Shown here: positions 1 through 5,258 of the stretch, one piece after another | How the letters are laid out: each line of letters opens with the position of its first letter | Numbering within the stretch: position 1 is the first letter of the stretch | Source: Candidatus Gastranaerophilales bacterium | GTDB lineage: Bacteria; Cyanobacteriota; Vampirovibrionia; Gastranaerophilales; UBA9971 | Assembly (NCBI GenBank): GCA_028277195.1 | Contig: JANQGS010000021.1 | Location: 1-5,287 of the forward strand | DNA length: 5,287 nt | Reading direction: 5' to 3' | Program-made: the position numbers and the translations under genes | The notes under the pieces: generated by a model | Told to the model about the DNA's origin: nothing | Seen by the model: only the letters and a program-made list of their open reading frames with translations | The model's database searches: none

Positions 1-590
1 ATATCTATTGCCCTGTCGCTTCGGTTGTAATCATTTTCGTATACGTATTTGAATATCTGTTCCCGCTGAAAAACTTTTCCCTGGTTTTTAGCCAGAAAAT
101 ATAAGAGCTTGAACTCAAGAGGTGTAAAATCAATTAATTCTTTGTTTAAAAAAACTTCAAACCGGGCGGGGTTTATCCTGAGGTCCTTAAATTCAATAAC
201 CTCATCATCCTCAAGTTTTGATTTATATTTTAAACAGGCCTTTACCCTTGCCAGGAGTATTTTTTCATTAAACGGCTTTGTTATGTAGTCAGAACAGCCA
301 AAATCAAATGCGTTTATTATATCGTAATCATCAGTCCTGGAAGTAACTATAATAATGGGAATATCAGCGCTTTCCATATTTTCCCTGATTTTTTTGCATA
401 GCTGGAATCCGGTCATATCAGGCAGCATAAGGTCCATTAAAACTATATCGGGTTTGTTTTTTTTAAGCTCATTTAAGCAGAGAATTCCCGAGTGAAATTT
501 TTTAACATCAAAACCTTCCCTGGAAAATATATTTTCCAAAATAAACAAAAAATCAGCTTCATCTTCTACAATAAAAATTTTTTTACCCAT
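1..590 (-). CDS. OmpR/PhoB-family two-component response regulator, C-terminus cut by window edge
   Basis: This cytoplasmic transcription factor would be phosphorylated by a sensor histidine kinase and bind DNA through a winged helix. My translation from ATG at 590 gives 196 codons with no stop before the edge. Residues 1-120 are a receiver domain: acidic pocket E9-D10, phospho-acceptor D53 in the run VLMDLMLPDMTG, switch T83 (followed by S, where A is commoner) and conserved K105 in the motif TKPF. Residues from about 130 match the OmpR-type effector domain, including DFTPLEFKLLYFLAKNQGKV and QREQIF, ending in RAID where the DNA-recognition helix begins. Family length is 220-240, so roughly 30 residues, including the wing, lie outside. 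An AGAGAG stretch just before the ATG is a weak ribosome-binding site. The gene looks more AT-rich than atpDC. It follows atpC on the same strand after 83 bases. No kinase gene is visible, so the signal and regulon are unknown. Confidence 0.93.
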   Translation of the reverse strand, partial: MGKKIFIVEDEADFLFILENIFSREGFDVKKFHSGILCLNELKKNKPDIVLMDLMLPDMTGFQLCKKIRENMESADIPIIIVTSRTDDYDIINAFDFGCSDYITKPFNEKILLARVKACLKYKSKLEDDEVIEFKDLRINPARFEVFLNKELIDFTPLEFKLLYFLAKNQGKVFQREQIFKYVYENDYNRSDRAID

Positions 591-634
591 AACTCTCTGG
601 CTAAATAATTCTAATCCTTTATTATTATTTTAAA

Positions 635-646
635 GTATTCTAATAC
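635..646. repeat. 12-base palindrome in the atpC-response regulator gap
   Basis: GTATTCTAATAC reads as two 5-base arms (GTATT/AATAC) around CT, 44 bases upstream of the response regulator start. It lies in the very AT-rich 83-base gap after atpC. It could be a small operator for the downstream gene, but a dyad this short in AT-rich DNA can arise by chance. No GC-rich hairpin with a T-tract is present in the gap, so I see no intrinsic terminator separating atpC from the regulator, and read-through transcription is possible. Confidence 0.25.
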
Positions 647-673
647 AAATATATGATAAACTAAACAAAAAAA

Positions 674-1081
674 TTATTTTTTTCCGGAGGCGGCCTGAAT
701 CCTGGCCAGGGCCCTGGCCAGGGCCATCTGTGCCCTGTCAATATTAATGTCGGAAGTGCCTGCTTTTAGTCTTGCTTCTGCTCTTTCCCTTGCTGCCCTT
801 GCTCGCGCAACATCTATCCTGTCGCCCGGCTCGGCAGTATCGGAAAGAACGGTAATAATATCATCCTTTACCTGGATAATCCCGCCTATGGTGGAAATAA
901 AATTTTTTTGCCCCTCTTTTCTGTACTCGGTAACACCAATGTCAAGGTCTGTCATATAAGGGGCATGCCCGGGCAAAATACCGAACCCTCCGGTTGTGCT
1001 CTTTGAGTACACCTCATCTACCGGCTCGTCAATAAGGATTTCCTGGGGTGTAATTATTTTTAACTGAAGTTTTTTAGTCAT
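674..1081 (-). CDS. atpC: F1Fo ATP synthase epsilon subunit
   Basis: The epsilon subunit sits on the central stalk of cytoplasmic F1, links gamma to the c-ring, and can inhibit ATP hydrolysis through its C-terminal helices. From the chosen start the protein is 135 residues, normal for the family. The N-terminal beta-sandwich (about 1-85) contains the hallmark GGFGILPGHAPYMTDL and the later segment VKDDIITVLSDTAEPGD. The C-terminal part (about 90-135) is an Ala/Arg-rich helical hairpin (RARAARERAEARL, then AQMALARALARIQA-like sequence). I start at ATG 1081 because AGGAAG lies 8 bases upstream and MTKKLQLKIITP is a standard epsilon N-terminus. An in-frame ATG at 1108 would add nine residues wholly inside atpD and is less likely. 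The start overlaps the end of atpD by 8 bases, implying translational coupling. No residue looks abnormal. Confidence 0.97.
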   Translation of the reverse strand: MTKKLQLKIITPQEILIDEPVDEVYSKSTTGGFGILPGHAPYMTDLDIGVTEYRKEGQKNFISTIGGIIQVKDDIITVLSDTAEPGDRIDVARARAARERAEARLKAGTSDINIDRAQMALARALARIQAASGKK

Positions 1082-2507
1082 TGGCAAGGCTTCCTGCTTT
1101 CTCAACAACCTCTTCTATAGTTCCCACCATATAAAAAGCCTGCTCCGGAAGGTCATCATATTTGCCCTCAAGGATTTCTGCGAAACCTTTAATAGTGTCC
1201 CCAAGTTTTACATACTTTCCGGGAGTTCCGGTGAACTGCTCGGCAACGAAAAACGGCTGGCTGAGAAATCTTTGTATTTTTCTCGCGCGCGAAACAGTTA
1301 TTTTATCCTCCTCAGACAATTCGTCCATGCCAAGGATTGCGATTATATCCTGCAAATCCTTATACCGCTGGAGAACCTGCTGCACGCCCCTTGCCGTATT
1401 GTAATGCTCATCCCCGATAACCCTCGGGTCAAGCACCCGGCTGGTGCTGGCAAGAGGGTCAACTGCCGGGTAAATCCCGAGCTCGGCAATTTGCCTGGAG
1501 AGAACGGTTGAAGCGTCCAGGAACGAGAAGGTAGTTGCCGGGGCAGGGTCGGTTAAGTCGTCAGCAGGCACATAAATTGCCTGTACAGAGGTGATTGAGC
1601 CCTCTTTTGTACTTGTAATCCTCTCCTGCAACTCTCCCATCTCAGTGGCAAGGGTAGGCTGGTAGCCTACGGCGCTGGGCATCCTTCCTAGAAGAGCTGA
1701 TACTTCCGAGCCCGCCTGGGTAAACCTGAAAATATTATCAATAAACAGCAGCACATCCTGTTTTGCAATATCCCTGAAATACTCGGCAACAGTCAGGGCG
1801 GTAAGGCCAACCCTCATCCTCGCACCCGGGGGCTCATTCATTTGCCCGTAAACAAGGGAAACCTTGTCAATAACGCCTGATTCCTTCATTTCCCGCCACA
1901 GGTCATTTCCCTCGCGGGTTCTTTCTCCGACTCCCCCGAAAACAGATACCCCGCCATGCTCCTGGGCTATATTGTGGATAAGTTCCATTATAACAACGGT
2001 CTTGCCTACCCCCGCCCCGCCGAACAGGCCTACTTTACCGCCTTTTGGGTAAGGCTCGAGAAGGTCAATAACTTTAATTCCTGTTTCAAAAATTTCAATA
2101 TCAGTGTTCTGGTCCTTTAAAGTGGGTGCAGGCCTGTGTATAGGGTATCTTTCACTGCTTTCAACGGGCGGGCCTTCATCTACCGGGTTGCCCAGGACAT
2201 TCAGGATTCTTCCCAGCGTGGCTTCTCCTACCGGGGCTGTTATGGGCTCACCGGTGGCGATTACTTCCATTCCTCGCTTTAAGCCGTCCGTGCTGGACAT
2301 TGCAACCGTTCTTACCCTGTTATCACCCAGCAATTGCTGGACTTCCAGCACCAGCCCGGGACTGTCACTATCAACTGATACGTTTTTTATAACCAGGGCG
2401 TCATAAATTTCGGGTAACTGCCCCGGCGGGAACTCTACGTCCACTACAGGGCCTATAACCTGGTTTACCATGCCTTTTGTTTTTTCTTCAATTGCGCTGT
2501 TCATCAT
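1074..2507 (-). CDS. atpD: F1Fo ATP synthase catalytic beta subunit
   Basis: The beta subunit forms ATP from ADP and phosphate at the three catalytic sites of the F1 hexamer (EC 7.1.2.2) on the cytoplasmic side of the membrane. At 477 residues it is full length. Residues 1-85 are the beta-barrel crown (VNQVIGPVVDVEFP). The Walker A loop GGAGVGKT is at 163-170. Catalytic Glu is E195 in GERTREGND. Walker B is DVLLFIDNIFRF with D257. The signature ALLGRMPSAVGYQPTLATEM is at 271-290, and the C-terminal DELSEED lever, which contacts gamma and epsilon, is at 395-401. All key residues are present. Two tandem ATGs (2507 and 2504) are possible starts; GGGGAAG at 2509-2515 lies immediately before them and fits the second slightly better. 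atpC follows with an 8-base overlap. No atpG precedes it: a divergent gene begins 170 bases away. Confidence 0.99.
   Translation of the reverse strand: MMNSAIEEKTKGMVNQVIGPVVDVEFPPGQLPEIYDALVIKNVSVDSDSPGLVLEVQQLLGDNRVRTVAMSSTDGLKRGMEVIATGEPITAPVGEATLGRILNVLGNPVDEGPPVESSERYPIHRPAPTLKDQNTDIEIFETGIKVIDLLEPYPKGGKVGLFGGAGVGKTVVIMELIHNIAQEHGGVSVFGGVGERTREGNDLWREMKESGVIDKVSLVYGQMNEPPGARMRVGLTALTVAEYFRDIAKQDVLLFIDNIFRFTQAGSEVSALLGRMPSAVGYQPTLATEMGELQERITSTKEGSITSVQAIYVPADDLTDPAPATTFSFLDASTVLSRQIAELGIYPAVDPLASTSRVLDPRVIGDEHYNTARGVQQVLQRYKDLQDIIAILGMDELSEEDKITVSRARKIQRFLSQPFFVAEQFTGTPGKYVKLGDTIKGFAEILEGKYDDLPEQAFYMVGTIEEVVEKAGSLAND
1090..1095 (-). promoter_or_regulatory. Ribosome-binding site of atpC inside atpD
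   Basis: On the minus strand AGGAAG lies 8 bases before ATG 1081, within the last codons of atpD. It decides between the two possible atpC starts (1081 and 1108) in favour of 1081. It also fits coupled translation of the overlapping pair. Confidence 0.7.
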
Positions 2508-2508
2508 T

Positions 2509-2525
2509 CTTCCCCACTATCCTCC
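2509..2525 (-). promoter_or_regulatory. Ribosome-binding region of atpD
   Basis: On the minus strand GGAGG (2525-2521) and GGGGAAG (2515-2509) precede the tandem ATGs of atpD. GGGG is 7 bases from ATG 2504 and 4 bases from ATG 2507, while GGAGG is 13 bases from the first ATG. The purine-rich leader shows that atpD has a transcribed 5' region. This contrasts with the apparently leaderless slt and XRE genes nearby. Which ATG is used cannot be settled from sequence. Confidence 0.5.
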
Positions 2526-2544
2526 AGGACTTGGAATGCGTTTT

Positions 2545-2606
2545 GTTAAAAATCTTAACGCCAGCCGATTTTGTAATTTTAACCAGACGGCTTCTTATAC
2601 TTTAAC
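2545..2606. repeat. Cluster of TTAAC motifs upstream of atpD
   Basis: In the 170-base divergent gap, TTAAC occurs on the plus strand at 2555-2559, 2579-2583 and 2602-2606, giving spacings of 24 and 23 bases. A reverse copy (GTTAA) at 2545-2549 makes a 5-base dyad with the first. GTTAAAA (2545-2551) and TTTTAAC (2577-2583) also form a 7-base inverted repeat. Regularly spaced short motifs between divergent genes can be binding sites for a regulator, for example an OmpR-type dimer, but the region is AT-rich and chance is a real alternative. I could not pick a convincing atpD promoter here. Confidence 0.25.
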
Positions 2607-2642
2607 AAATTATCCGACGAATAAGCAAGTCTGTTACACTTG

Positions 2643-2671
2643 TTTAAACTGATGCCATGTTGGGTTATAAT
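2643..2671 (+). promoter_or_regulatory. Predicted sigma-70 type promoter of the lytic transglycosylase gene, leaderless arrangement
   Basis: TATAAT at 2666-2671 is a perfect -10 consensus. TTTAAA at 2643-2648 matches 4 of 6 bases of the -35 consensus with a 17-base spacer, and it sits inside the palindrome GTTTAAAC (2642-2649). With normal geometry transcription would begin at about 2678, which is the A of the ATG I chose for the gene. No Shine-Dalgarno sequence precedes either possible start (2657 or 2678). The site therefore predicts a leaderless mRNA and would rule out the upstream ATG at 2657, which precedes the -10. Confidence 0.5.
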
Positions 2672-2677
2672 CCTGTT

Positions 2678-4693
2678 ATGAGAACGCTTAAAAAAATTAT
2701 CCTGTTTATAATTCCCGCATTAGTATGCGTGCTGGCGTTTTTATGGTTTTACAAGCCCAAAGTTGTAACGGTTTTTTTCCAGAACCCTGATTACTCGAGA
2801 AGCCTTTATAAACAGGCAAGGGAGCTCCAGCTTAATAACGGTTTTAAAGCCGCATATTACACCTATGGCAGGATTTCCCCGAAATACAGGGCGTATGATG
2901 CGGTTCTTTTCCAGCAGGCAAAATGCTCTGCCGGGATTGAGGATGAGAAAACCGCTATAAAAAAATATGAAAAACTGATTAAATCAAAACCTGAAAGCCC
3001 GCTTGTCCCGCTTGCAAACTATAACCTGGGCCGGGCGTTTATCAGGTATAACCAGCCTGCTATGGCTGAAAAGCAGTTTTTATATGTGCTTAAAAACTAT
3101 CCGGGGACGGATTATGCGATGGGGAGTTTTTATTACCTCGGGGAACTCAACAAAAACAAGGACAAAGAGCTATCAGCGCAATACATGCTTAAGTATATAG
3201 CGCTTGCCCCCGGGGGGAGCTTTGCCCTGAACTGTTATGACGGCCTTAAGTCCTTAAATTACCGATTTAATGAAAAGGATATAAAGCATGCCGGAATCGC
3301 TCTTTTTATGCAGCAAAAATATGAAAAAGCCCTTGAATACCTGGGCCAATTGCCGGAAAGTGAAACCTGGTACTACAGGGCGTTCTCACATAAGGCCCTG
3401 GGCAACGGGACGACCGCGTTTAATTTGTTTAAAAAGGCCCTTAATAGCTATATAGACCCTTCCACAAACGGCTCAAAAGTCCGCAGGGCAATGGAGGCTT
3501 ATGTTGAGCTGAGCCCTGAGAGCAGGTACAGGAGCTGGACAAATATTCTTAACCGCACACACAGGGCCCGGGATTTTGCCCTGTACCGGAAAGCACAATT
3601 AATGTCATTAAAAAAGTCAAAAAAGATGTATGAGGAAATTTTTGAAAAATACCCTCATGGAAATTACGCCTCGGAAGCGCTCTGGAGTCTTTTCTGGTAT
3701 GAGTATGACTCCGGGGATTATAAACAGGCTATAGAACTGGCCCAAAAGCATATATCAACCTATGAGAACACAAAAGCCACCCCGCGCATTCATTTCTGGC
3801 TGGGCAAAATCTATGAGGCCAAAAATGAGCCGGAGAAAGCGAAAAAATTTTATAATGCCGTGCTGCTAAAGTTCCCGGACAGCTACTATGCGCTCAGGGC
3901 AACAGGCAGGCTAAGCGCGCTGAACGGCGGGAATGACGGCAAATGGGGCACTAATACCGGAAATAAATTGCCGCCGGGGGATTTGCAGGTGCAAATGCCC
4001 TACTCCTACCGGGAACTGGAGCAAAGGCATGGCCCGGGGGCTGCTGAGATGATACTGGCAGGGGATTATGAAACAGCCATGCTTTTTATAAAGGATGACC
4101 CGTTTCTTGACAGCTGGATAAAGTTCCGGAAAGAGGTTGTCATGAGCTCTATTGTTACCGCAAGAAACGCCATGGCCGGTATTTTAAGCAGGCCGGTCCC
4201 TTCAGACCCCAGGTGGAAACTCATTTACCCGGTTTATTATTCCGGGGAAATAAACCGTAATGCTGTTTTAAATAACCTTGACCCTGTGCTTGTGCTGGCC
4301 CTGTTAAAGGAGGAAAGCCATTTTAACCCCTATGCGGTAAGCTCGTCGGGCGCGCTGGGGCTTATGCAGGTTTTGCCCTCCACGGCCAGGGACATAGTAA
4401 GGTGGAAAAAACTCGGCAATCATTACAGCAAGGAGCTTTTCAACCCCGAAATCAATATAAGGGTCGGGGCTGCTTATCTCGGGCATACAAGGGATGTTTT
4501 TGAGGGGAACATGCTGTTTTCCGTGGCCGCCTATAATTGCGGCCCGGCGGCTGTCAGCGGGTGGCTAAAGAAGCTGCCCACGGCTGATGCGGACAGGTTT
4601 ATAGAGAATATTCCCTATAACCAGACAAGGGATTACGTAAAAAAGGTTTTCGGCTCTTATTGGAACTATAAAAGGGTTTACGGTTTTGATTAA
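2678..4693 (+). CDS. Membrane-anchored soluble-type lytic murein transglycosylase (Slt family, GH23) with TPR-like domain
   Basis: This enzyme would cleave the MurNAc-GlcNAc bond of peptidoglycan, forming 1,6-anhydroMurNAc ends during wall remodelling or recycling outside the inner membrane. From ATG 2678 it has 671 residues, close to E. coli Slt70. Residues 1-6 carry Arg and Lys, and 7-25 form one hydrophobic segment. No clear signal peptidase site or lipobox is seen (C17 follows ALV), so it is probably a signal anchor. Residues about 40-410 are helical TPR-like repeats, for example YNLGRAF, AEKQFLYVLKNYPG and WLGKIYEAKNEPEKAKKFYN. The catalytic domain (about 515-671) has E546 in KEESHFNP, GLMQ at 561-564, AYN at 618-620 and a closing YVKKVFGSYWNYKRVYG, all classic family-1 motifs. 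An in-frame ATG at 2657 would add seven residues but lies upstream of the predicted -10. The gene diverges from atpD and converges on the XRE gene. I give no gene symbol because orthology to E. coli slt is unproven. Confidence 0.95.
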   Translation: MRTLKKIILFIIPALVCVLAFLWFYKPKVVTVFFQNPDYSRSLYKQARELQLNNGFKAAYYTYGRISPKYRAYDAVLFQQAKCSAGIEDEKTAIKKYEKLIKSKPESPLVPLANYNLGRAFIRYNQPAMAEKQFLYVLKNYPGTDYAMGSFYYLGELNKNKDKELSAQYMLKYIALAPGGSFALNCYDGLKSLNYRFNEKDIKHAGIALFMQQKYEKALEYLGQLPESETWYYRAFSHKALGNGTTAFNLFKKALNSYIDPSTNGSKVRRAMEAYVELSPESRYRSWTNILNRTHRARDFALYRKAQLMSLKKSKKMYEEIFEKYPHGNYASEALWSLFWYEYDSGDYKQAIELAQKHISTYENTKATPRIHFWLGKIYEAKNEPEKAKKFYNAVLLKFPDSYYALRATGRLSALNGGNDGKWGTNTGNKLPPGDLQVQMPYSYRELEQRHGPGAAEMILAGDYETAMLFIKDDPFLDSWIKFRKEVVMSSIVTARNAMAGILSRPVPSDPRWKLIYPVYYSGEINRNAVLNNLDPVLVLALLKEESHFNPYAVSSSGALGLMQVLPSTARDIVRWKKLGNHYSKELFNPEINIRVGAAYLGHTRDVFEGNMLFSVAAYNCGPAAVSGWLKKLPTADADRFIENIPYNQTRDYVKKVFGSYWNYKRVYGFD

Positions 4694-4695
4694 TT

Positions 4696-4734
4696 GTAAC
4701 TGCTCAGCCCAACTTGTCAAATTTAAGCAGTTGC
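4696..4734. repeat. Inverted repeat at the junction of the two converging genes
   Basis: AACTGCT (4698-4704) pairs perfectly with AGCAGTT (4726-4732). In plus-strand RNA a U-G and a G-C pair extend the stem to 9 bases, with a 21-base loop. It starts 3 bases after the transglycosylase stop and runs into the 3' end of the XRE gene. It may act as a 3'-end structure for converging transcripts, but no U-tract follows on either strand, so it is not a canonical intrinsic terminator. Confidence 0.3.
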
Positions 4735-4928
4735 CATAATTCTAAACCAAGTGCTTTAGCTATAGCATTAACTTTTGTTATTGTAATATCATTACTGGCG
4801 GTTTCAATTGAGCCTATGGTTGAACGCGGTATTCCTGATACAAAGGATAAATCATCCTGCGTGTAGTTTTTAAGTTTTCTATATTTTTTAATGTTTTTTG
4901 CAATTTTCTCAATTAAATCTCTATCCAT
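4704..4928 (-). CDS. Small XRE/Cro-C1-type helix-turn-helix regulator
   Basis: The 74-residue protein is essentially one Cro/C1-type DNA-binding domain, usually a dimeric repressor. Residues 6-68 cover the five-helix fold. R17 and Q24 are typical family positions. The helix-turn-helix runs from T23 (TQDDLSFVSGI) into the recognition helix PRSTIGSIE (34-42), and KVNAIAKALGLELWQLL closes the domain. No toxin, protease, kinase or ligand-binding domain is attached. ATG 4928 fits the domain start. It has no Shine-Dalgarno sequence but has a good promoter whose -10 ends 7 bases upstream, suggesting a leaderless transcript. An inverted repeat spans the -35, so autorepression is likely (inference). 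The gene looks AT-rich beside the transglycosylase, and such small regulators are common in mobile or defence loci. No toxin partner is visible: the left neighbour is the wall enzyme and the right side is non-coding as far as I can see. Confidence 0.88.
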   Translation of the reverse strand: MDRDLIEKIAKNIKKYRKLKNYTQDDLSFVSGIPRSTIGSIETASNDITITKVNAIAKALGLELWQLLKFDKLG

Positions 4929-4935
4929 GAGCCAT

Positions 4936-4964
4936 ATTATGTGTTATGATGGCACCACGGACAA
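4936..4964 (-). promoter_or_regulatory. Predicted promoter of the XRE gene, leaderless arrangement
   Basis: Read on the minus strand, TTGTCC (4964-4959, 4 of 6 matches to the -35 consensus) is separated by exactly 17 bases from CATAAT (4941-4936, 5 of 6 matches to the -10 consensus). Seven bases then lie before ATG 4928, so transcription would start at about 4929 or 4928, at the start codon. The -35 lies in the spacer of the 7-base inverted repeat at 4952-4974, so a protein bound there would block RNA polymerase. Confidence 0.55.
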
Positions 4965-4974
4965 TCGGTGGTGC
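4952..4974. promoter_or_regulatory. Inverted repeat, candidate operator for the XRE regulator
   Basis: GCACCAC (4952-4958) and GTGGTGC (4968-4974) are perfect 7-base arms with a 9-base spacer, giving a 16-base repeat of half-sites centred at about 4963. The dyad overlaps the predicted -35 and spacer of the XRE promoter. Because the predicted XRE transcript starts near 4929, the repeat would not be in that RNA, which favours a protein-binding DNA site over an RNA hairpin. GC-rich arms in an otherwise AT-rich stretch make chance less likely. Binding by the adjacent XRE protein is inferred from proximity and family habit. Confidence 0.55.
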
Positions 4975-5078
4975 AGACAAAATGTGTAATAAAATGAAAT
5001 TCAAAATCGTTAAGATTAATAAGTTTAGTAAATGACAGGCCCAAAATCAATTACTCAATTCCCACTGCTAGCACAATA

Positions 5079-5112
5079 GTTACAAACAGAGACTCAGGTT
5101 AATTATTGTAAC
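5079..5112. repeat. Inverted repeat GTTACAA/TTGTAAC
   Basis: GTTACAA (5079-5085) and TTGTAAC (5106-5112) are perfect 7-base arms separated by 20 bases, in non-coding AT-rich DNA. They could be a wide-spaced regulatory dyad or part of a structured leader. TTGTAAC also occurs once just after the transglycosylase stop (4695-4700 region, as TTGTAAC), so the motif is not unique to this site. The function is unknown and chance is possible. Confidence 0.25.
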
Positions 5113-5134
5113 GCTTTTCGCTAAACGTAAAATC

Positions 5135-5152
5135 AAACATTACAAAATGTTT
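5135..5152 (+). repeat. AT-rich hairpin followed by a T-rich tail
   Basis: AAACATT (5135-5141) and AATGTTT (5146-5152) form a perfect 7-base stem with a 4-base loop ACAA, followed by TTATATTTATA. The layout resembles an intrinsic terminator on the plus strand, but the stem has a single G-C pair and would be weak. If real, it would end a short plus-strand transcript starting between this point and the XRE promoter region. Confidence 0.25.
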
Positions 5153-5228
5153 TTATATTTATAGGTTGGTAGAGAAGGGGAGTTAGTAGCCATAAGAGTA
5201 GCGGAATTCAATCCTTATTTCGGAAACA

Positions 5229-5258
5229 GTATGCCTGAGAGAAAACCAAACGGCATAC
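5229..5258 (+). repeat. Inverted repeat GTATGCC/GGCATAC around a possible start codon
   Basis: GTATGCC (5229-5235) and GGCATAC (5252-5258) are perfect 7-base arms with a 16-base spacer. The left arm contains the ATG at 5231, the only canonical start in the open frame that runs off the edge. In RNA the stem would mask that start codon. It may instead be an operator or coincidence. Confidence 0.3.

Noticed and set aside
674..690. A7/T7 inverted stretch at the end of atpC as a terminator
   Set aside because: The pairing is purely A-T around the stop codon with a 3-base loop, too weak for an intrinsic terminator.
747..2406. Several plus-strand open frames inside atpC and atpD
   Set aside because: They are antisense shadows of strongly conserved genes with no start signals or recognisable products.
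2470..2652. Plus-strand open frame of 60 codons across the atpD start and the divergent gap
   Set aside because: It overlaps the atpD start antisense, has no ribosome-binding site, and its translation resembles no protein family.
2657..2677. Seven-residue N-terminal extension of the transglycosylase starting at ATG 2657
   Set aside because: It has no ribosome-binding site, the perfect TATAAT lies downstream of this ATG, and the signal-anchor pattern begins naturally at M at 2678.
4704..4928. XRE protein as the antitoxin of a toxin-antitoxin pair
   Set aside because: No small toxin gene lies next to it on the same strand: one side is the transglycosylase and the other has no complete gene within the window.
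4982..5035. Plus-strand 17-codon Lys-rich frame beginning MCNKMKFKIV, downstream of the XRE operator
   Set aside because: It is too short to distinguish from chance. The GGTGGTG upstream is part of the inverted repeat rather than a clear ribosome-binding site. It could be a leader peptide, but there is no positive support.
5161..5225. tRNA-like fragments GGTTGGTAGAG and TTCAATCC
   Set aside because: They resemble D-arm and T-loop sequences, but no acceptor, anticodon or T stems can be paired at proper distances.
5231..5245. CTGAGA-like sequence suggesting a thiamine pyrophosphate riboswitch
   Set aside because: The other conserved TPP elements are missing, and the sequence falls in a possible coding frame.
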